Shown: positions 26,046-40,806 of the stretch, piece by piece
Layout: every line of letters begins with the position of its first letter
Position numbering within the stretch: position 1 is the stretch's first letter
DNA from: Hofstenia miamia
Taxonomy: Eukaryota; Xenacoelomorpha; Acoela
Reading direction: 5' to 3'
Assembly: GCA_004352715.1 (NCBI GenBank)
Contig: SCFE01000013.1
Coordinates: 1,495,623-1,559,622 of the forward strand
Length of the DNA: 64,000 nucleotides
Translations under genes and position numbers: made by a program
Notes under the pieces: generated by a model
What the model was told of the DNA's origin: nothing
Seen by the model: the letters and a program-made list of their open reading frames with translations, nothing else
Databases searched by the model: none

Positions 26046-29000
26046 ACCTTCTTTGCACTTCAGGGAACATCTTTATACATTTCCTTGGCATTTCGCGTCA
26101 AAATGTCCGTTTAAGAAATTCTGTTTCCTAACATTGTTTTTGCTTATTCATTAATACTAGTTCAAATTTGGTTTATTCTACGGGTTAAATAAATTCAAAT
26201 AAGGCACCTGAGTTTAGCTTAGATAAAAAATTTTAAGATGTAAATTTAAGTTATTTATTTGAAACGCAACATTTTTAAATGATAAACACTCATGCACTTT
26301 CATATTGCAGTAATCGAGGGATTGACATAATGAATTTACAGAGTAGAACAGATATTTTTTCACGAGCTGTTATGCTCTTAACACGTCAGTACGAAACCAT
26401 TAGCATAATAAATCCATTTAGCCTCAGATGAGCGTGGAAGATTTGATTTACATAGCCATACCAATGTATCAGAAAATATGGATTCCTTGTATTTAACTTG
26501 TATTTAAAGGGCATGTTTAGAGGTTCTTTTAGGTTTCAAAATTCTTTTCTAAGAAATTCTATACTTTATAGATTCAATAGAAATAAAAATTAATGAATAA
26601 ATTATAACATTTTAAAATATTGATGACAATGATAAAAAATATGATTAGATATCCATCTTCTTTCTCATCTGAATAGATATCTATAATATTCATACATCAT
26701 CTCAAGATATTTTTATTAGAATACAAAGAAATTTTTTAATTGTCTTATATTGGAGATGAAAATATAATGAGATTCTAATGCCAACCAACCCACAAGCTAA
26801 AACGGGTTAAGACTAAACAAAGACCATATCATTTTCTTTATACACACCACGGCTAGGTCTACATAAATTTTAAATTCATAAAATATTGATTAAGAACAAG
26901 AATACCAGGTCAAATATCAAATGACAAAAACTCAAGCGCACCTAATCGCGATTCAAAGGAAGAAAACATCAAAAAAGAACAGGAACCAGGCTGGCTCATT
27001 TGCAACTTTGTTTTACCTTACATAACAAATAATGGGAAATACTGGCACCTAGGCTAAATTAAAGAGTATAACTTCTTAAAAATTTTTCCAAAAATATTTT
27101 TGTTTACTTTTTATAAAATATAAAGCTAATCTCTTGTAAATTTTCAATTGAGTCTACTTTAGAAGTTAGAGCAGATGATCAATTGCTTTTAGAATGAATT
27201 TATCCAAATTACTTCCCAAGAGACCACATTAATCGTACAAATTTACTTGCCGCTTATCGAAACTTTAATAGAATTTACTTTACAATCTGCAAAAAGTAAA
27301 TCTATTCTTTACGCAATGTTATAAGAAATATTCATCAATGCTTTTAAGAAGAATACTAAGCAAACCTTTGAGTAAGAAACGTAACTGTTTGTCAGCTTTA
27401 TTTTTCGACAATTTTTATAAAACATAAATTTGAGAAATCATGTTTGGTAATACCAAAGACAGGGGCTTAAAGATGGGATATGCAAATGGTTGGCTGTGAG
27501 CCACAGTCCGGTCTGAAAAATTTGATTTGACGCTTAGTAACTCCTAAAAATGTAAAGTCTTACACCTTTTATATTACTTTTGACACTATCTATTATTATA
27601 TTTCAGGAGTTTGCCAATACACTTAATTAAAGATTTTGTTTCTATTTTTAGCTTAAATGCAGTTTTGTTTGCATGTATATATGGTGCCATGCGAGTGAAG
27701 TGAGCAACAAAACGGGTGACAAACTGTTTCTCCAAGTGCCTAAAATGTTTTATGTGCCCCTCTTACAAATAATATTAAATGCTCCTGGATTAAAAAAATA
27801 TTTTCTTTACAACATTTCAATATTATGAAATTACGGTATAATCAATATCTTACAACTGCTTAGAGGACAAAAACAATTTAACGAAAAGCTAAGTTCTAGG
27901 AAATCGAATCAACTCAAATGCTATGCTAATTACTATCCTACTCCTGGTTCGACTATAGGCGGACTCGAAATAATTTAAGAAAATTTAAAACTTTAACCCT
28001 AATCTACCGTATGGTACCTGAAAATATTCTTTATGGTCGTAGCCATACATTCTTCACTCAAATTCTTGTACAGGTACATAACAGCTTGCAAGGCATTGCA
28101 TTTGGAAATATTGCTAGTTTTGTACTGTGACAGACGGAAACCTATTTAGAACTGTTCAAAAAGATAGGTTCCTATGTTGAATTTTCTATAGGATTTTGAA
28201 AATAATTCCGAAGGCACAAAGTTCTAGTTTGATAATTTAATAAAGCAAAGGCTGTCTTTGTTAAGAAAGCTTAATAAAACTACCAGTCAATATTTAAACA
28301 CGTTTTCGCAAATGAAAATACCAGTTCTTCTATTAATTATGCGAAGTAAGTTTAAAAATATTTTTTTAATAAAACCTCCTTTACTGATTTTCAAGCAATG
28401 ACAATAAATGAAGTCCATGTCAATATAACTTATTGATTTATGCTTTTGAAAAACCTTTAGTCAACTAAATTTTGAAAATCTGCAGTCAATGGAATTAAGA
28501 GCTTTAGAAAGATTCGCTAGTGTCATTCATTTTTGTAATTTTAGTTTACAACTAAAAATTTCCCATTTAATGCAATATCGAGAAGAAATCATGAACACTG
28601 TAAAATTGTGTACAATGACAATGCTCATCATAGCCTAGAAAGCCTTCCTCAAATAAAATGTGTTAGAATGCATCAATTACTAATAGTTTAATATTATATA
28701 TATATATATATAAGCAAAAATAATGTTTTGAAAAAGTGTCCTATGCATTAATTCGATTGTGAAATTGTCAACAAAATTTCTTAGGAAAGCTGAAAATGTT
28801 CATTATAATTTCCCAAATAATGACTATAATTCCATTCTATAGCAAATCTAGTTTTCCCAAATTCATCAACATACGTGCACATATTAATACGAAAATGTGT
28901 GAATCGTCTTTGTTCTTGTGAAAAGCACATGCTGTATAGTTGCACTACTTAGTAATCTCAACTCTTTGTGATCAATATGCTTTATATATCTATATCCTCA

Positions 29001-31302
29001 TTAGCAATATTTTGAGATTGATGGGTAAGTGTTGTTTTAGTATGTGCCCCTCTTAGTGAATAATAAACAATTCTTCCTAAAAAAAGATTTTTTGTACACA
29101 CCTTGTTCACCTTTATTCCGTATTTAGCAATTTCGTCATCAAGAGTTAGACGGAATATTACAAGTATTGTTAAAATTTGATAATTTTGACAGAATTTGAA
29201 ATGACGGCTGTTTTGTTTGCATAAAAGCTAAATAAATGACAAACCATAGCAATAATATAGTTAGTTACATTTAAAATATTAGAAATCCAAATATTAATCT
29301 GCCAATATTTTGGAAGTGCTTACTACACTGAAACTTTTTCCTCTTCTTGTTAACCCTCGTTTGGAAAATATAATATTCGGCTTAATACTTTTCATGGTAA
29401 AATTTATTGAACAGCTGTTTGAAGCGAGCGAAAATTGAATTGACGGTGGAAACAAATTAACAAACAGTGAAGAATTAATGGATGATGAACCAAATTATAT
29501 GTAGTGTTTATTTTTTCACAAATTTTATTTTCACACATGTAAATTTTGATGTATGTAAACAGAAACAAGCAGCATTTTTTATCCTCTTGAAATGATTTAA
29601 GCGTATTACCCTGACAATGCACGTACATCTTACAGATTAGTAAAGCATCATATATTTTTGTATGTGACCAGACCAGTTTCAAACCGACCATTTTTGAATC
29701 AGTATATTCCTAGATTCGTTCCTGTTGAAAAATAATTTAAATACATATAATTTCTATAATAGGATCTTTTAGAGCCAAACATTGAAATTGAGTTTCTTGT
29801 GATTTGTAACTATTTGGGAATGTTTGCTATAAAAATCGTGAAAGCTTACATTTATTGTGTGTAGTTACAGCCCAAGTTGGCCAGAACTCATTGAAATATG
29901 AAAATTCAAAGACGACATACGTCTAGGCCGGCCTGAAATCTGAGTCTTACACATTTGTGTTTGAAAATGAATATATAAATTTAAATTTAAAGTTTGTGAT
30001 TTTGTGTATATTATGATTTGAAAGATCTGCAGGAAGGATTTGCCACTTCCCAACTTATTCCAGGCATATCACTAGCAGCGAAAATTCATTACCAGCTATT
30101 CGGAATTTTTTAAAACAACAATAATGCAAATTAACAGTGAGTCTCCTACATGGAAAATGATATTTCCTTAGATACTACTAATTAGCGATGAGTCTTTCAG
30201 TCTCTTTTCCAAAAACAATTCCGTTCCTTATTATTGAATTATGTTAAAATATTAGTCATCGATTTATAGATTTTACTTTTCGTCTTCCAATTAGCAAAAT
30301 ATAATATTTGGTAAATTTTCATACGGTTCAGTACAATTGATCAATCTGTACTTTAATACAATTTAACTCAAAATCAGTATAGCGCCGTAACAAAATAATA
30401 TCAGGAAGGATGTATGTTTAAATAAAATGCTTGATTATGCGTATAATTCTGAAAATAACTAGCGGGACATGTAATAGAAAATTTCTAAAAATTCATTCTT
30501 GTTAAAAATTTAGGAATTTTCTGAAATAATTGGATGTACCCTTATTTCCCCTTTTCACAATAGTTTAAGTTGGACCCTATTAAGTCATGTTTTAATTAGT
30601 TTGTTAATCTTGGAAAAATTGTTAGGATATTGTAATTTGAATATGGGAAAGCATTAATAAATATAGTTCAAAGTATTTGATAATTTAATGTAGTAAAATT
30701 TCCAAAGAGTTTGTGGCCTAAATAAGTGTAATATTGAAGTGTGCTACACAAAACCGTTTTTCACTTAGACGAAGCATCATTTGATATTCAGTTTTGCTAG
30801 TTCCTTTTGAGAACTGACCATGCGCTTAAACCAAGTTTCGTTGGTATGTGAAAAATACTGCTACACCTTCAGAGCAGTACTTTCATGCTATTTTCGTGTC
30901 ATAAATTCCTCCCTAACTGAATTAAATGTATACATTTTGGAAAACCTAATATTGCAAAGTAGTTCCCACCAAAGTGCTCCAATGTTCTATTCAATTTGGA
31001 CCCTCAGTAGATGCTTCAGCACAACAGTAGACAAGATCGACAATCAATATTCTCTGCATCTGAGTGAAAATGTTTCAACAATACAAAACTCATCGATTAC
31101 CAATGCTCACTATTTAGCATTGAACTATTACTTAGCTACTAAAAATACCCCAAACGTTTTCACCTTGCATACAACACTATTTCAGGTTGTTGTGATCAGA
31201 CTTTATTAAATTGTTTTTAAAATATAGTGAAAAACTAACATAAAATCAATTAAATTCGAATTCTATAGTTTGTAGTAAACACGTTCATTGTATTATATGA
31301 CT

Positions 31303-31332
31303 AAAATTATAAAATTATAAAATTATAAAAAA
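31303..31332. repeat. Short tandem repeat AAAATTAT
   Basis: Three to four copies of an 8-bp AAAATTAT unit directly before the GGGTGACC-type fragment. Confidence 0.85.
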
Positions 31333-31333
31333 G

Positions 31334-31480
31334 GGTGACCAGACGTCCTGCTTTAGCAAGGGCAGTCCTATTTTTGAGTGTTCTATATATATATATATAT
31401 ATATATATCAATTTTTCCCTACTATTTACCGCCAATCAACAATTGCAATGAAGAATTAGTTCTTATATGTCCAAATTTTG
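31334..31480 (+). mobile_element. Fragment resembling a GGGTGACCAGACGTCC-type DNA transposon end
   Basis: GGGTGACCAGACGTCCTGC followed by GCAAGGGCAGTCCTATTTTTG looks like the left end of a DNA-transposon family I know from several animal genomes, whose ends carry repeated GTCC motifs. An AT array (31384-31408) interrupts it, and ATGTCCAAATTTTGTAAAA follows. The opposite end was not found, so it is truncated. The family link is from memory and not checked. Confidence 0.35.
31384..31408. repeat. (AT)n array inside transposon-like fragment
   Basis: 25 bp of AT dinucleotides interrupting the GGGTGACC-type fragment. Confidence 0.95.
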
Positions 31481-32129
31481 TAAAATAATGTATACATTTT
31501 TTTTGCGCCAGATATACGCATCATCAAATTAAAAAAAAATATATATATAAAACTTAGCTTAAAATTTAGTGCGCTAGTAAAAAGAAGTTGCCCTTTTCTT
31601 TGAGAATTTGGAAATGGCAACTCTAATTTCAGTCAATGACAGGGCATGATTTTGAACAATGATGCAGACGAATTATTGCAACTAAGTCTTCAATTATTAC
31701 TCTAGAGAGACTAAGACTGAGTAAAGTCATAAAATGGACCGTTCGAGTAGAGAAAAAAGAAATATGGTGCTGTCACCGTTTATCACATGAATATTTATTT
31801 TACCTTTTAAAACGTGTCTACTTTGACAAATGACCATTTAAATGGGCTTTTAACAGACAACTACTTAAGTAGCCGTTTGGCATTTAATAGTTACTTCATT
31901 TAACAGCCAATCAATTAAAAATTATTTCCTGTTTTAGTCTGTTGACAAGTTTTCGATTTTGACTGCTTTCGATATACTTATATTGAAAATAGTAACGTTT
32001 TCAGTTTTTCACAAAATCTAACATGCAAAACAATACAACACCACGTCACAGAGCAATGCAACAACAACCAAAACTATTACTAGGCTAAAACAACACCTAT
32101 TTATGCAGCCAAGCACTATGCGAAAATTT

Positions 32130-32480
32130 CAGTTTCATATCTCTTGACACGGTACAGGACTAAAAAATGTGCTACCATTAATGGAACTGTACTGGACCGG
32201 TACTTCTTCAAAATCTCTAAATCTTCAGTAAAATTTGACCTGTTGTCGAAAATACTGATTCCTAATTGACTAAATTGCGTTGCCTATAATCTGCGCAAAG
32301 ATATTTGCAGGAGTTCCTTAATTGCGAGTTTTTGAGAAATTGATGGATTATTATGTGATTTTTTGTTTTTAGGGTTGTGAAGTACTGCTAGGAAAAATTT
32401 TGAATTGTTCGATTTCGGCCAGGTCCAACACAATATTATTTTGGTACCCAAGAATTCTAGTTTATATTCAGACGTAATAT
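32130..32480 (+). repeat. Dispersed repeat rich in GGTACC motifs (copy 2)
   Basis: The block TTGATGGATTATTATGTG with the following T-rich part (32338-32372) and GGTACCCAAGAATTCTAG (32443-32460) correspond to the inverse of 5607-5637 and 5493-5514. Upstream, CACGGTACAGGAC (about 32149) and ACTGTACTGGACCGGTAC (about 32187-32204) give the same motif cluster as copy 1. The middle is diverged. Its ends are not defined. Confidence 0.5.
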
Positions 32481-32571
32481 TACATGTATGAAGTTCCTGA
32501 TTTTCTGGTTGTCGAAAGGGCGGGAGGTGCGTTTACCCCACTGTTCTCGAAATTACACAGTGGAATCACAA

Positions 32572-32572
<1 letters not shown>

Positions 32573-32608
<36 letters not shown>
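32573..32608. repeat. (AT)n array
   Basis: 36 bp of AT dinucleotides. A small hairpin, CCACTGT/ACAGTGG, lies just before it at 32538-32563. Confidence 0.95.
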
Positions 32609-32611
<3 letters not shown>

Positions 32612-32679
32612 TGATTGACTTAACCTATGGAAATTTTAACTCTTCATAAATAGTTGAAGTTTTGGCAACAATTGCATTA

Positions 32680-33165
32680 GAGATCAGCACGGTGCAGGTT
32701 CTTAAAATTTTTCCCACCGAAGAGAATAAAACTTCACTGCTACCTACCAAAATGTCCGTTTTTTTACCGCAAACCACCGTAATAAATGAAATTTTATCGC
32801 GGTATACCACAACGATGACAATTTTGATCTTCTTAAGAAAACATTCATATTTCAGAATTGTGTTTTTTAGGATTATGTATCATTTGTATAAAAGTTTAAA
32901 GACAATTTTTTAGGTATTTTGTGATTTCATTCAATTTTATTAGGATAGTAACAAATTTTCAATGAAATATATAAAAATTTCTTTTAATATTTTGTCTGTG
33001 AAATCTATTAGGTTTGCTTCAGGAACAGTTTTTTTAGAAATACTTGGAAATTTTAAATCCTAAAACAAAACATCTCACCGCAAATTGTTTTAATTCTATC
33101 GCTAACCACCGCAATTGTGCAAATCACTACCGCGGTATAATGCACCGCGGCATTCTGCGGAATGT
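32680..33165. repeat. Cluster of ACCGC / CGCGGT motifs, possible hAT-like remnant
   Basis: ACCGCAAACCACCG (about 32767), ATCGCGGTATACCAC (32798-32812), CACCGCAAATTG (about 33077), GCTAACCACCGCAATT (33101-33116), and ACTACCGCGGTATAATGCA and CACCGCGGCATTCTGCGG (about 33127-33161) sit at both sides of a plain AT-rich middle. GC-rich motifs clustered near both ends are a hAT habit. I could not define ends or a target duplication. Open frames over it are short and of no known family. Confidence 0.35.
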
Positions 33166-33443
33166 CATGAAAGATAATTACAAAAATTTACTAAATACAT
33201 TTCATAATTTTCTAAACCAGGTTTAGGCAATTTTTAGGTTTAAGCATTGATGAGAATTAATGATGTTAGTAAAATGGATATGATTGGGCCCACTATCCTT
33301 TAGCTAGGTCCTACAATTTAGGCTACAATATTTAAATGCTTCGAAAAATTCCTAATCAAACCGATATTGTTCACATTTTTCTCCGAATCAACGGGATCAG
33401 AATCAACCAAACAAATATAAATAAATGCTATTTTACTCAAACA

Positions 33444-33843
33444 CAGTGCGATGAGTCCTTTGCAGCAACCTTCACTTAACCCTCTTTGTCACAGGGGGTT
33501 GTTTCCGCCCCCTGTAAACTTTCTTAAATTTTAGTTTTTTTTGAAAATGCCCTATATGGCTTTGCTTTCCTGACTTTTACTTTTGTAGATTGAGAAGTAT
33601 TCTGCCAAATTTGAAGCAATTTCACCCACTGTTTTCTCACTATAGGACATTTTTCAACTATATTTTGAAAATTGTGCACATAAATTTGTTTGAATATTGT
33701 TTAAAAATCCATGCTCAATTAATAAGTGAAGAAACACAAGATTGTCCATGGGATATATTCCTCTGTTCTATCCCATTCCATGACAATTTATGCCTGTCCC
33801 ATTCCATGGGACGTCTTACATGAGATTCCTGTGGAGAACACTG
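33444..33843. mobile_element. Candidate degraded hAT-type non-autonomous element
   Basis: It begins CAGTGCGATG and ends GGAGAACACTG, so the outermost CAGTG is inverted at both ends. The flanks CTCAAACA (33436-33443) and GTGAAACA (33844-33851) match at 6 of 8 positions, as an aged 8-bp duplication might. Near the right end, repeated TCCCATTCCATG motifs (33771-33810) resemble subterminal repeats. A 7-bp hairpin CAGGGGG/CCCCCTG lies at 33492-33514. The evidence is suggestive only. Confidence 0.32.
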
Positions 33844-33851
33844 GTGAAACA

Positions 33852-37275
<3,424 letters not shown>

Positions 37276-37283
37276 CAAGGTTC

Positions 37284-37910
37284 CAGGGCTGTGCGATTAA
37301 TTGAATTGGTAGTTGATTTTTTGAAAATAATTGATAATCGATTGCCTTTCTAAGAAATAATATGTTTGACCTTATGTTTGGTATATGCTGAAAGTGGATA
37401 GAAAAAGGGCCAAATACAAAACATATCCCTACCCAACTATGTATTACAACATTCCTAATGACAATATATTTGATGTCAGCCACCTCACATGGCGTTTCAA
37501 AATACTGATAAATATGTTTTCATGTGAAGCATTTCAAAGCACTCGATTTCTAGAAAAAATTTTACAGATAACATATTCCAAAGTGAACAATTATCTCATA
37601 TTATAAATTAAGTCAAATTTATTTAAGGGGAACATGCACATTTCGAGAAAATTAACACAACCCAATTGCAGTTTTGATTTTGACAAAAACAATCAAAGCA
37701 CTTTTGTTTTTCCTGATTATCATGATGATTTTTGTTATTTTTAAAATTTGCAATCCACTTGGCGACAGATAGCCAAACGATAGCGTGCTCAATAAAGGCT
37801 CGTTCAAAACCAGTAACTATTTGATAATCGATCATTGACGCTTTGCTAGATGATTGATTGATTGATTGATGGTTAATAAACTTCAAAAATTCAATAATCG
37901 CACACCCTTA
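37284..37910. mobile_element. Non-autonomous hAT transposon with perfect 8-bp target duplication
   Basis: The left end is CAGGGCTGTGCGATTA and the right end, read inverted, is TAAGGGTGTGCGATTA; 13 of 16 positions match and the similarity continues inward (TTGAATT). The element is flanked on both sides by CAAGGTTC (37276-37283 and 37911-37918), an exact 8-bp duplication as hAT elements make. Inside, inverted TTGATAATCGAT-like subterminal motifs occur near both ends, and a (GATT)n run lies at about 37852-37872. Open frames inside are short and show no transposase or BED domain, so it depends on an enzyme supplied elsewhere. At 627 bp it is larger than a typical MITE. Confidence 0.88.
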
Positions 37911-37918
37911 CAAGGTTC

Positions 37919-39018
37919 TACATAAATATAAACTGCCGCACATGCGCATTCCTAAAGAAAAAACAGCTCAAACACGAATAATCACCTCTTTGATGGTCGA
38001 AGTCTAAAAACAAATGTGAATCAAACGATTATTATATACAAGTAAATAAACATATGATTGGAGGCGGATGAAAAACATAAGCGTATGGTAAGTAGGTTTC
38101 AAATGCAGCATAGGAACAACATAATATCAGACGGGATATGTGGTTGGTTAAAATTTTAAGTCACTTTCCTACCACTACAGAACTTATAAATTGACAGTAT
38201 ATGTAATACATATATTTCCTAAGCGTATCAGTTTTTGTTAAAAATTGGGTATTTTCAAAGAGTATGTAGCTGCATTATCCCACTTTCCAAAATCCTTTCC
38301 GACGCAATTGGACTTGAGTTGTTATAAATAAAACTTTGAAATTAAGTAAGATTGGAAAAGGCTACTAATATTAAGACATTACAAGCATGATATATGCTGC
38401 CAAGATATAATCAATAGTAAACTAGGAAGGATTTGATTTGAGGTATGCAAGCAAACTGCATTTAGTCACGCTATGCTCAAACTTTAAGCTAGATGTTACT
38501 CATGCAACCTCATATTGACAAGTTTGCCCACATCGACTTTTGATCCATTAGCCAAACGATGAATGAATTGAGTTCTTTTTAGTCAATTTTTAGGCAACAA
38601 ACTCTTGGCTTACAATTAAAGTATTGACAAGAAATTGAATATTTTATAAGTGGGGAGGGATAAATCTCTACATTAATTGTTCTAGTGGGTGTAGAGAAAC
38701 AACAATATTGTCTGTTACAATATTTCTCATGTCACATTACCAGATCTAATATAAATAAATCAATTAAAACTCACTCAGCTGAAACTATAAGTCATTTGTG
38801 AAAAATCAAGCGTGGAAATGGATTTCAGTATGGGATGTTTAGCTATTATTAAAGCTATTTGATTGTCTAAATGTCACCTTAGATCAAAATAGCTGCGTCT
38901 ACTTGGCGGGTACAAAATTATGCCGAAGATTTTGAATAACATTTTTCATATTAAATTGAATATTTGTTTCAATGACAATGAAATTAAAATTTTTAATCCT
39001 TTAGTTCCATATATGTTA

Positions 39019-39019
<1 letters not shown>
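37919..39019. other. No supported gene
   Basis: AT-rich sequence between the hAT element and the AT array and gap; nothing recognised. Confidence 0.6.

Positions 39020-39050
<31 letters not shown>
39020..39050. repeat. (AT)n array near gap
   Basis: 31 bp of AT dinucleotides about 90 bases before the 1000-N gap. Confidence 0.95.
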
Positions 39051-39052
<2 letters not shown>

Positions 39053-39140
39053 TGTACATGTTTTTTTCCATTCAATGTAAAAAATGCATATCAAAGCTAT
39101 CTTATGGTTTCTGAAATATAATTGAAGTTCTTCAGTGATC

Positions 39141-40140
39141 NNNNNNNNNNNNNNNNNNNNNNNNNNNNNNNNNNNNNNNNNNNNNNNNNNNNNNNNNNNN
39201 NNNNNNNNNNNNNNNNNNNNNNNNNNNNNNNNNNNNNNNNNNNNNNNNNNNNNNNNNNNNNNNNNNNNNNNNNNNNNNNNNNNNNNNNNNNNNNNNNNNN
39301 NNNNNNNNNNNNNNNNNNNNNNNNNNNNNNNNNNNNNNNNNNNNNNNNNNNNNNNNNNNNNNNNNNNNNNNNNNNNNNNNNNNNNNNNNNNNNNNNNNNN
39401 NNNNNNNNNNNNNNNNNNNNNNNNNNNNNNNNNNNNNNNNNNNNNNNNNNNNNNNNNNNNNNNNNNNNNNNNNNNNNNNNNNNNNNNNNNNNNNNNNNNN
39501 NNNNNNNNNNNNNNNNNNNNNNNNNNNNNNNNNNNNNNNNNNNNNNNNNNNNNNNNNNNNNNNNNNNNNNNNNNNNNNNNNNNNNNNNNNNNNNNNNNNN
39601 NNNNNNNNNNNNNNNNNNNNNNNNNNNNNNNNNNNNNNNNNNNNNNNNNNNNNNNNNNNNNNNNNNNNNNNNNNNNNNNNNNNNNNNNNNNNNNNNNNNN
39701 NNNNNNNNNNNNNNNNNNNNNNNNNNNNNNNNNNNNNNNNNNNNNNNNNNNNNNNNNNNNNNNNNNNNNNNNNNNNNNNNNNNNNNNNNNNNNNNNNNNN
39801 NNNNNNNNNNNNNNNNNNNNNNNNNNNNNNNNNNNNNNNNNNNNNNNNNNNNNNNNNNNNNNNNNNNNNNNNNNNNNNNNNNNNNNNNNNNNNNNNNNNN
39901 NNNNNNNNNNNNNNNNNNNNNNNNNNNNNNNNNNNNNNNNNNNNNNNNNNNNNNNNNNNNNNNNNNNNNNNNNNNNNNNNNNNNNNNNNNNNNNNNNNNN
40001 NNNNNNNNNNNNNNNNNNNNNNNNNNNNNNNNNNNNNNNNNNNNNNNNNNNNNNNNNNNNNNNNNNNNNNNNNNNNNNNNNNNNNNNNNNNNNNNNNNNN
40101 NNNNNNNNNNNNNNNNNNNNNNNNNNNNNNNNNNNNNNNN
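39141..40140. other. Assembly gap, exactly 1000 N
   Basis: A round-number gap, so its size is probably a placeholder. The left edge is ordinary sequence and the right edge is (AT)n (40141-40168). The Penelope-like relic starts just beyond. Long open frames across it are artefacts. Confidence 0.99.
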
Positions 40141-40230
40141 TTATATATATATATATATATATATATATCCATTTGAAACAAATTCTTCTGAGACTTTTCA
40201 TATTTGAAATTAAAATAAAATGTTAATCAC

Positions 40231-40275
40231 ATATATTAGACCGGTTGCGAAAGATAGTCTATCTTCGTCAGTAAA
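40231..40275 (-). ncRNA. Degenerate hammerhead-ribozyme-like motif in Penelope terminal copy
   Basis: On the minus strand: CTGACGA, a short hairpin AAGATA-GAC-TATCTT, then TCGCAACCGGTC followed by TAATATATG. Box CTGACGA, a stem II hairpin, a GAAA-type box, a tiny palindromic stem III (CCGG) and a GTC cleavage-type triplet are the parts of the minimal hammerheads known in Penelope-like elements. The second box reads GCAA instead of GAAA, which should abolish cleavage. The extra bases between the hairpin and the GAAA box are not canonical, so the fold is tentative. The right-arm counterpart (about 40697-40742) has lost the CTGACGA box. Confidence 0.4.
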
Positions 40276-40391
40276 ATGGTGGTAATATTTTAAAAAATAT
40301 AAGTTTAATGTTACGATGCATTATATTAGCGTCTTTTAAAACATCAGACATTTTTAAATACGTACTTCCATTGTCTTTGCAATCATCAATC

Positions 40392-40531
40392 TTATACAAA
40401 TATTAATGTGATGAATGTGATGACTCATAGATTGGTGAGACGAAAAGACATATGGAAATCAGAATCAAAGAACATATGAGAGGCCACCTAAGATCAGTAA
40501 TATTGTGTCATCAGCATGCAAAGAGAAAATA
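40392..40531 (+). pseudogene. Penelope-like GIY-YIG endonuclease fragment
   Basis: The frame reads YKY, a stop, CDECDDS, a stop, then IGETKRHMEIRIKEHMRG and HLRSVILCHQHAK before another stop. The pattern S-Y-I-G-E-T-x-R-H...R-I-x-E-H is the second half of the GIY-YIG nuclease domain found at the C-terminus of Penelope-like retroelements; TAG replaces the tyrosine codon of Y-I-G. The preceding C-x2-C pair is also typical of these elements. Internal stops show it is inactive. The reverse transcriptase part is absent. Confidence 0.68.
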
Positions 40532-40806
40532 AAACTTTAAAATTATAATGAAAACAAAATTTACCAAAATTGGAGAATGAATTACCATCAATGAAACAAC
40601 AAATAAATGTAAACTATTAAATATACAGAAGGAACTTAACATCTCCAAATTATCCTAATATAATGCATCTTAGCATAAAACTTAAATTTTTAAAACATTA
40701 CCACCCAAGATAGACTATATATCAAAGCCAGTCTAATATATGCGATTAAACTATTATTTTAATTTCAAATATATATATATATATATATAATACATATATA
40801 TATATA

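Larger units (their letters stand above)
20541..31302. other. Long stretch without recognised genes
   Basis: Short open frames (for example 20648-20866, which has a GTG start; 21603-21884, TTG start; 29404-29691 minus) have no known domains. A 129-codon open frame runs from 30820 to 31209 without recognised content. Apart from the TCCC cluster and short AT arrays, nothing stands out. Confidence 0.5.
40183..40775 (+). mobile_element. Penelope-like element relic with inverted terminal copies
   Basis: The centre carries a short coding relic (40392-40531). The flanks are imperfect inverted copies of one terminal sequence: left arm about 40183-40330, reading as minus strand, and right arm about 40653-40775, plus strand. 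Shared blocks include GATGCATTATATTAG, GGTGGTAAT, AGATAGACTAT, TCTAATATATG and TTTTAATTTCAAATAT; on the right the sequence then runs straight into (AT)n. The terminal sequence resembles the pLTR of Penelope-like elements, which in this family often occurs in partial inverted copies and carries hammerhead ribozyme motifs. The coding strand agrees with the right arm being the true 3' end. The AT arrays at 40141-40168 and 40770-40806 sit at the two outer ends. Confidence 0.62.

Noticed and set aside
30820-31209. 129-codon plus-strand open frame with ATG
   Set aside because: Longest repeat-free frame, but no known domain, unclear splice sites, and a length that chance can give in 64 kb of this composition.
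32538-32563. Hairpin CCACTGT/ACAGTGG as a transposon end or terminator
   Set aside because: Only 7 bp with a 12-nt loop and no matching partner; likely chance.
33480-33520. TTAACCCTCTTTG as a piggyBac-type end
   Set aside because: No inverse end with TTAA found downstream.
39050-40226. Open frames of about 350-380 codons across the gap
   Set aside because: Mostly N; no real coding content.
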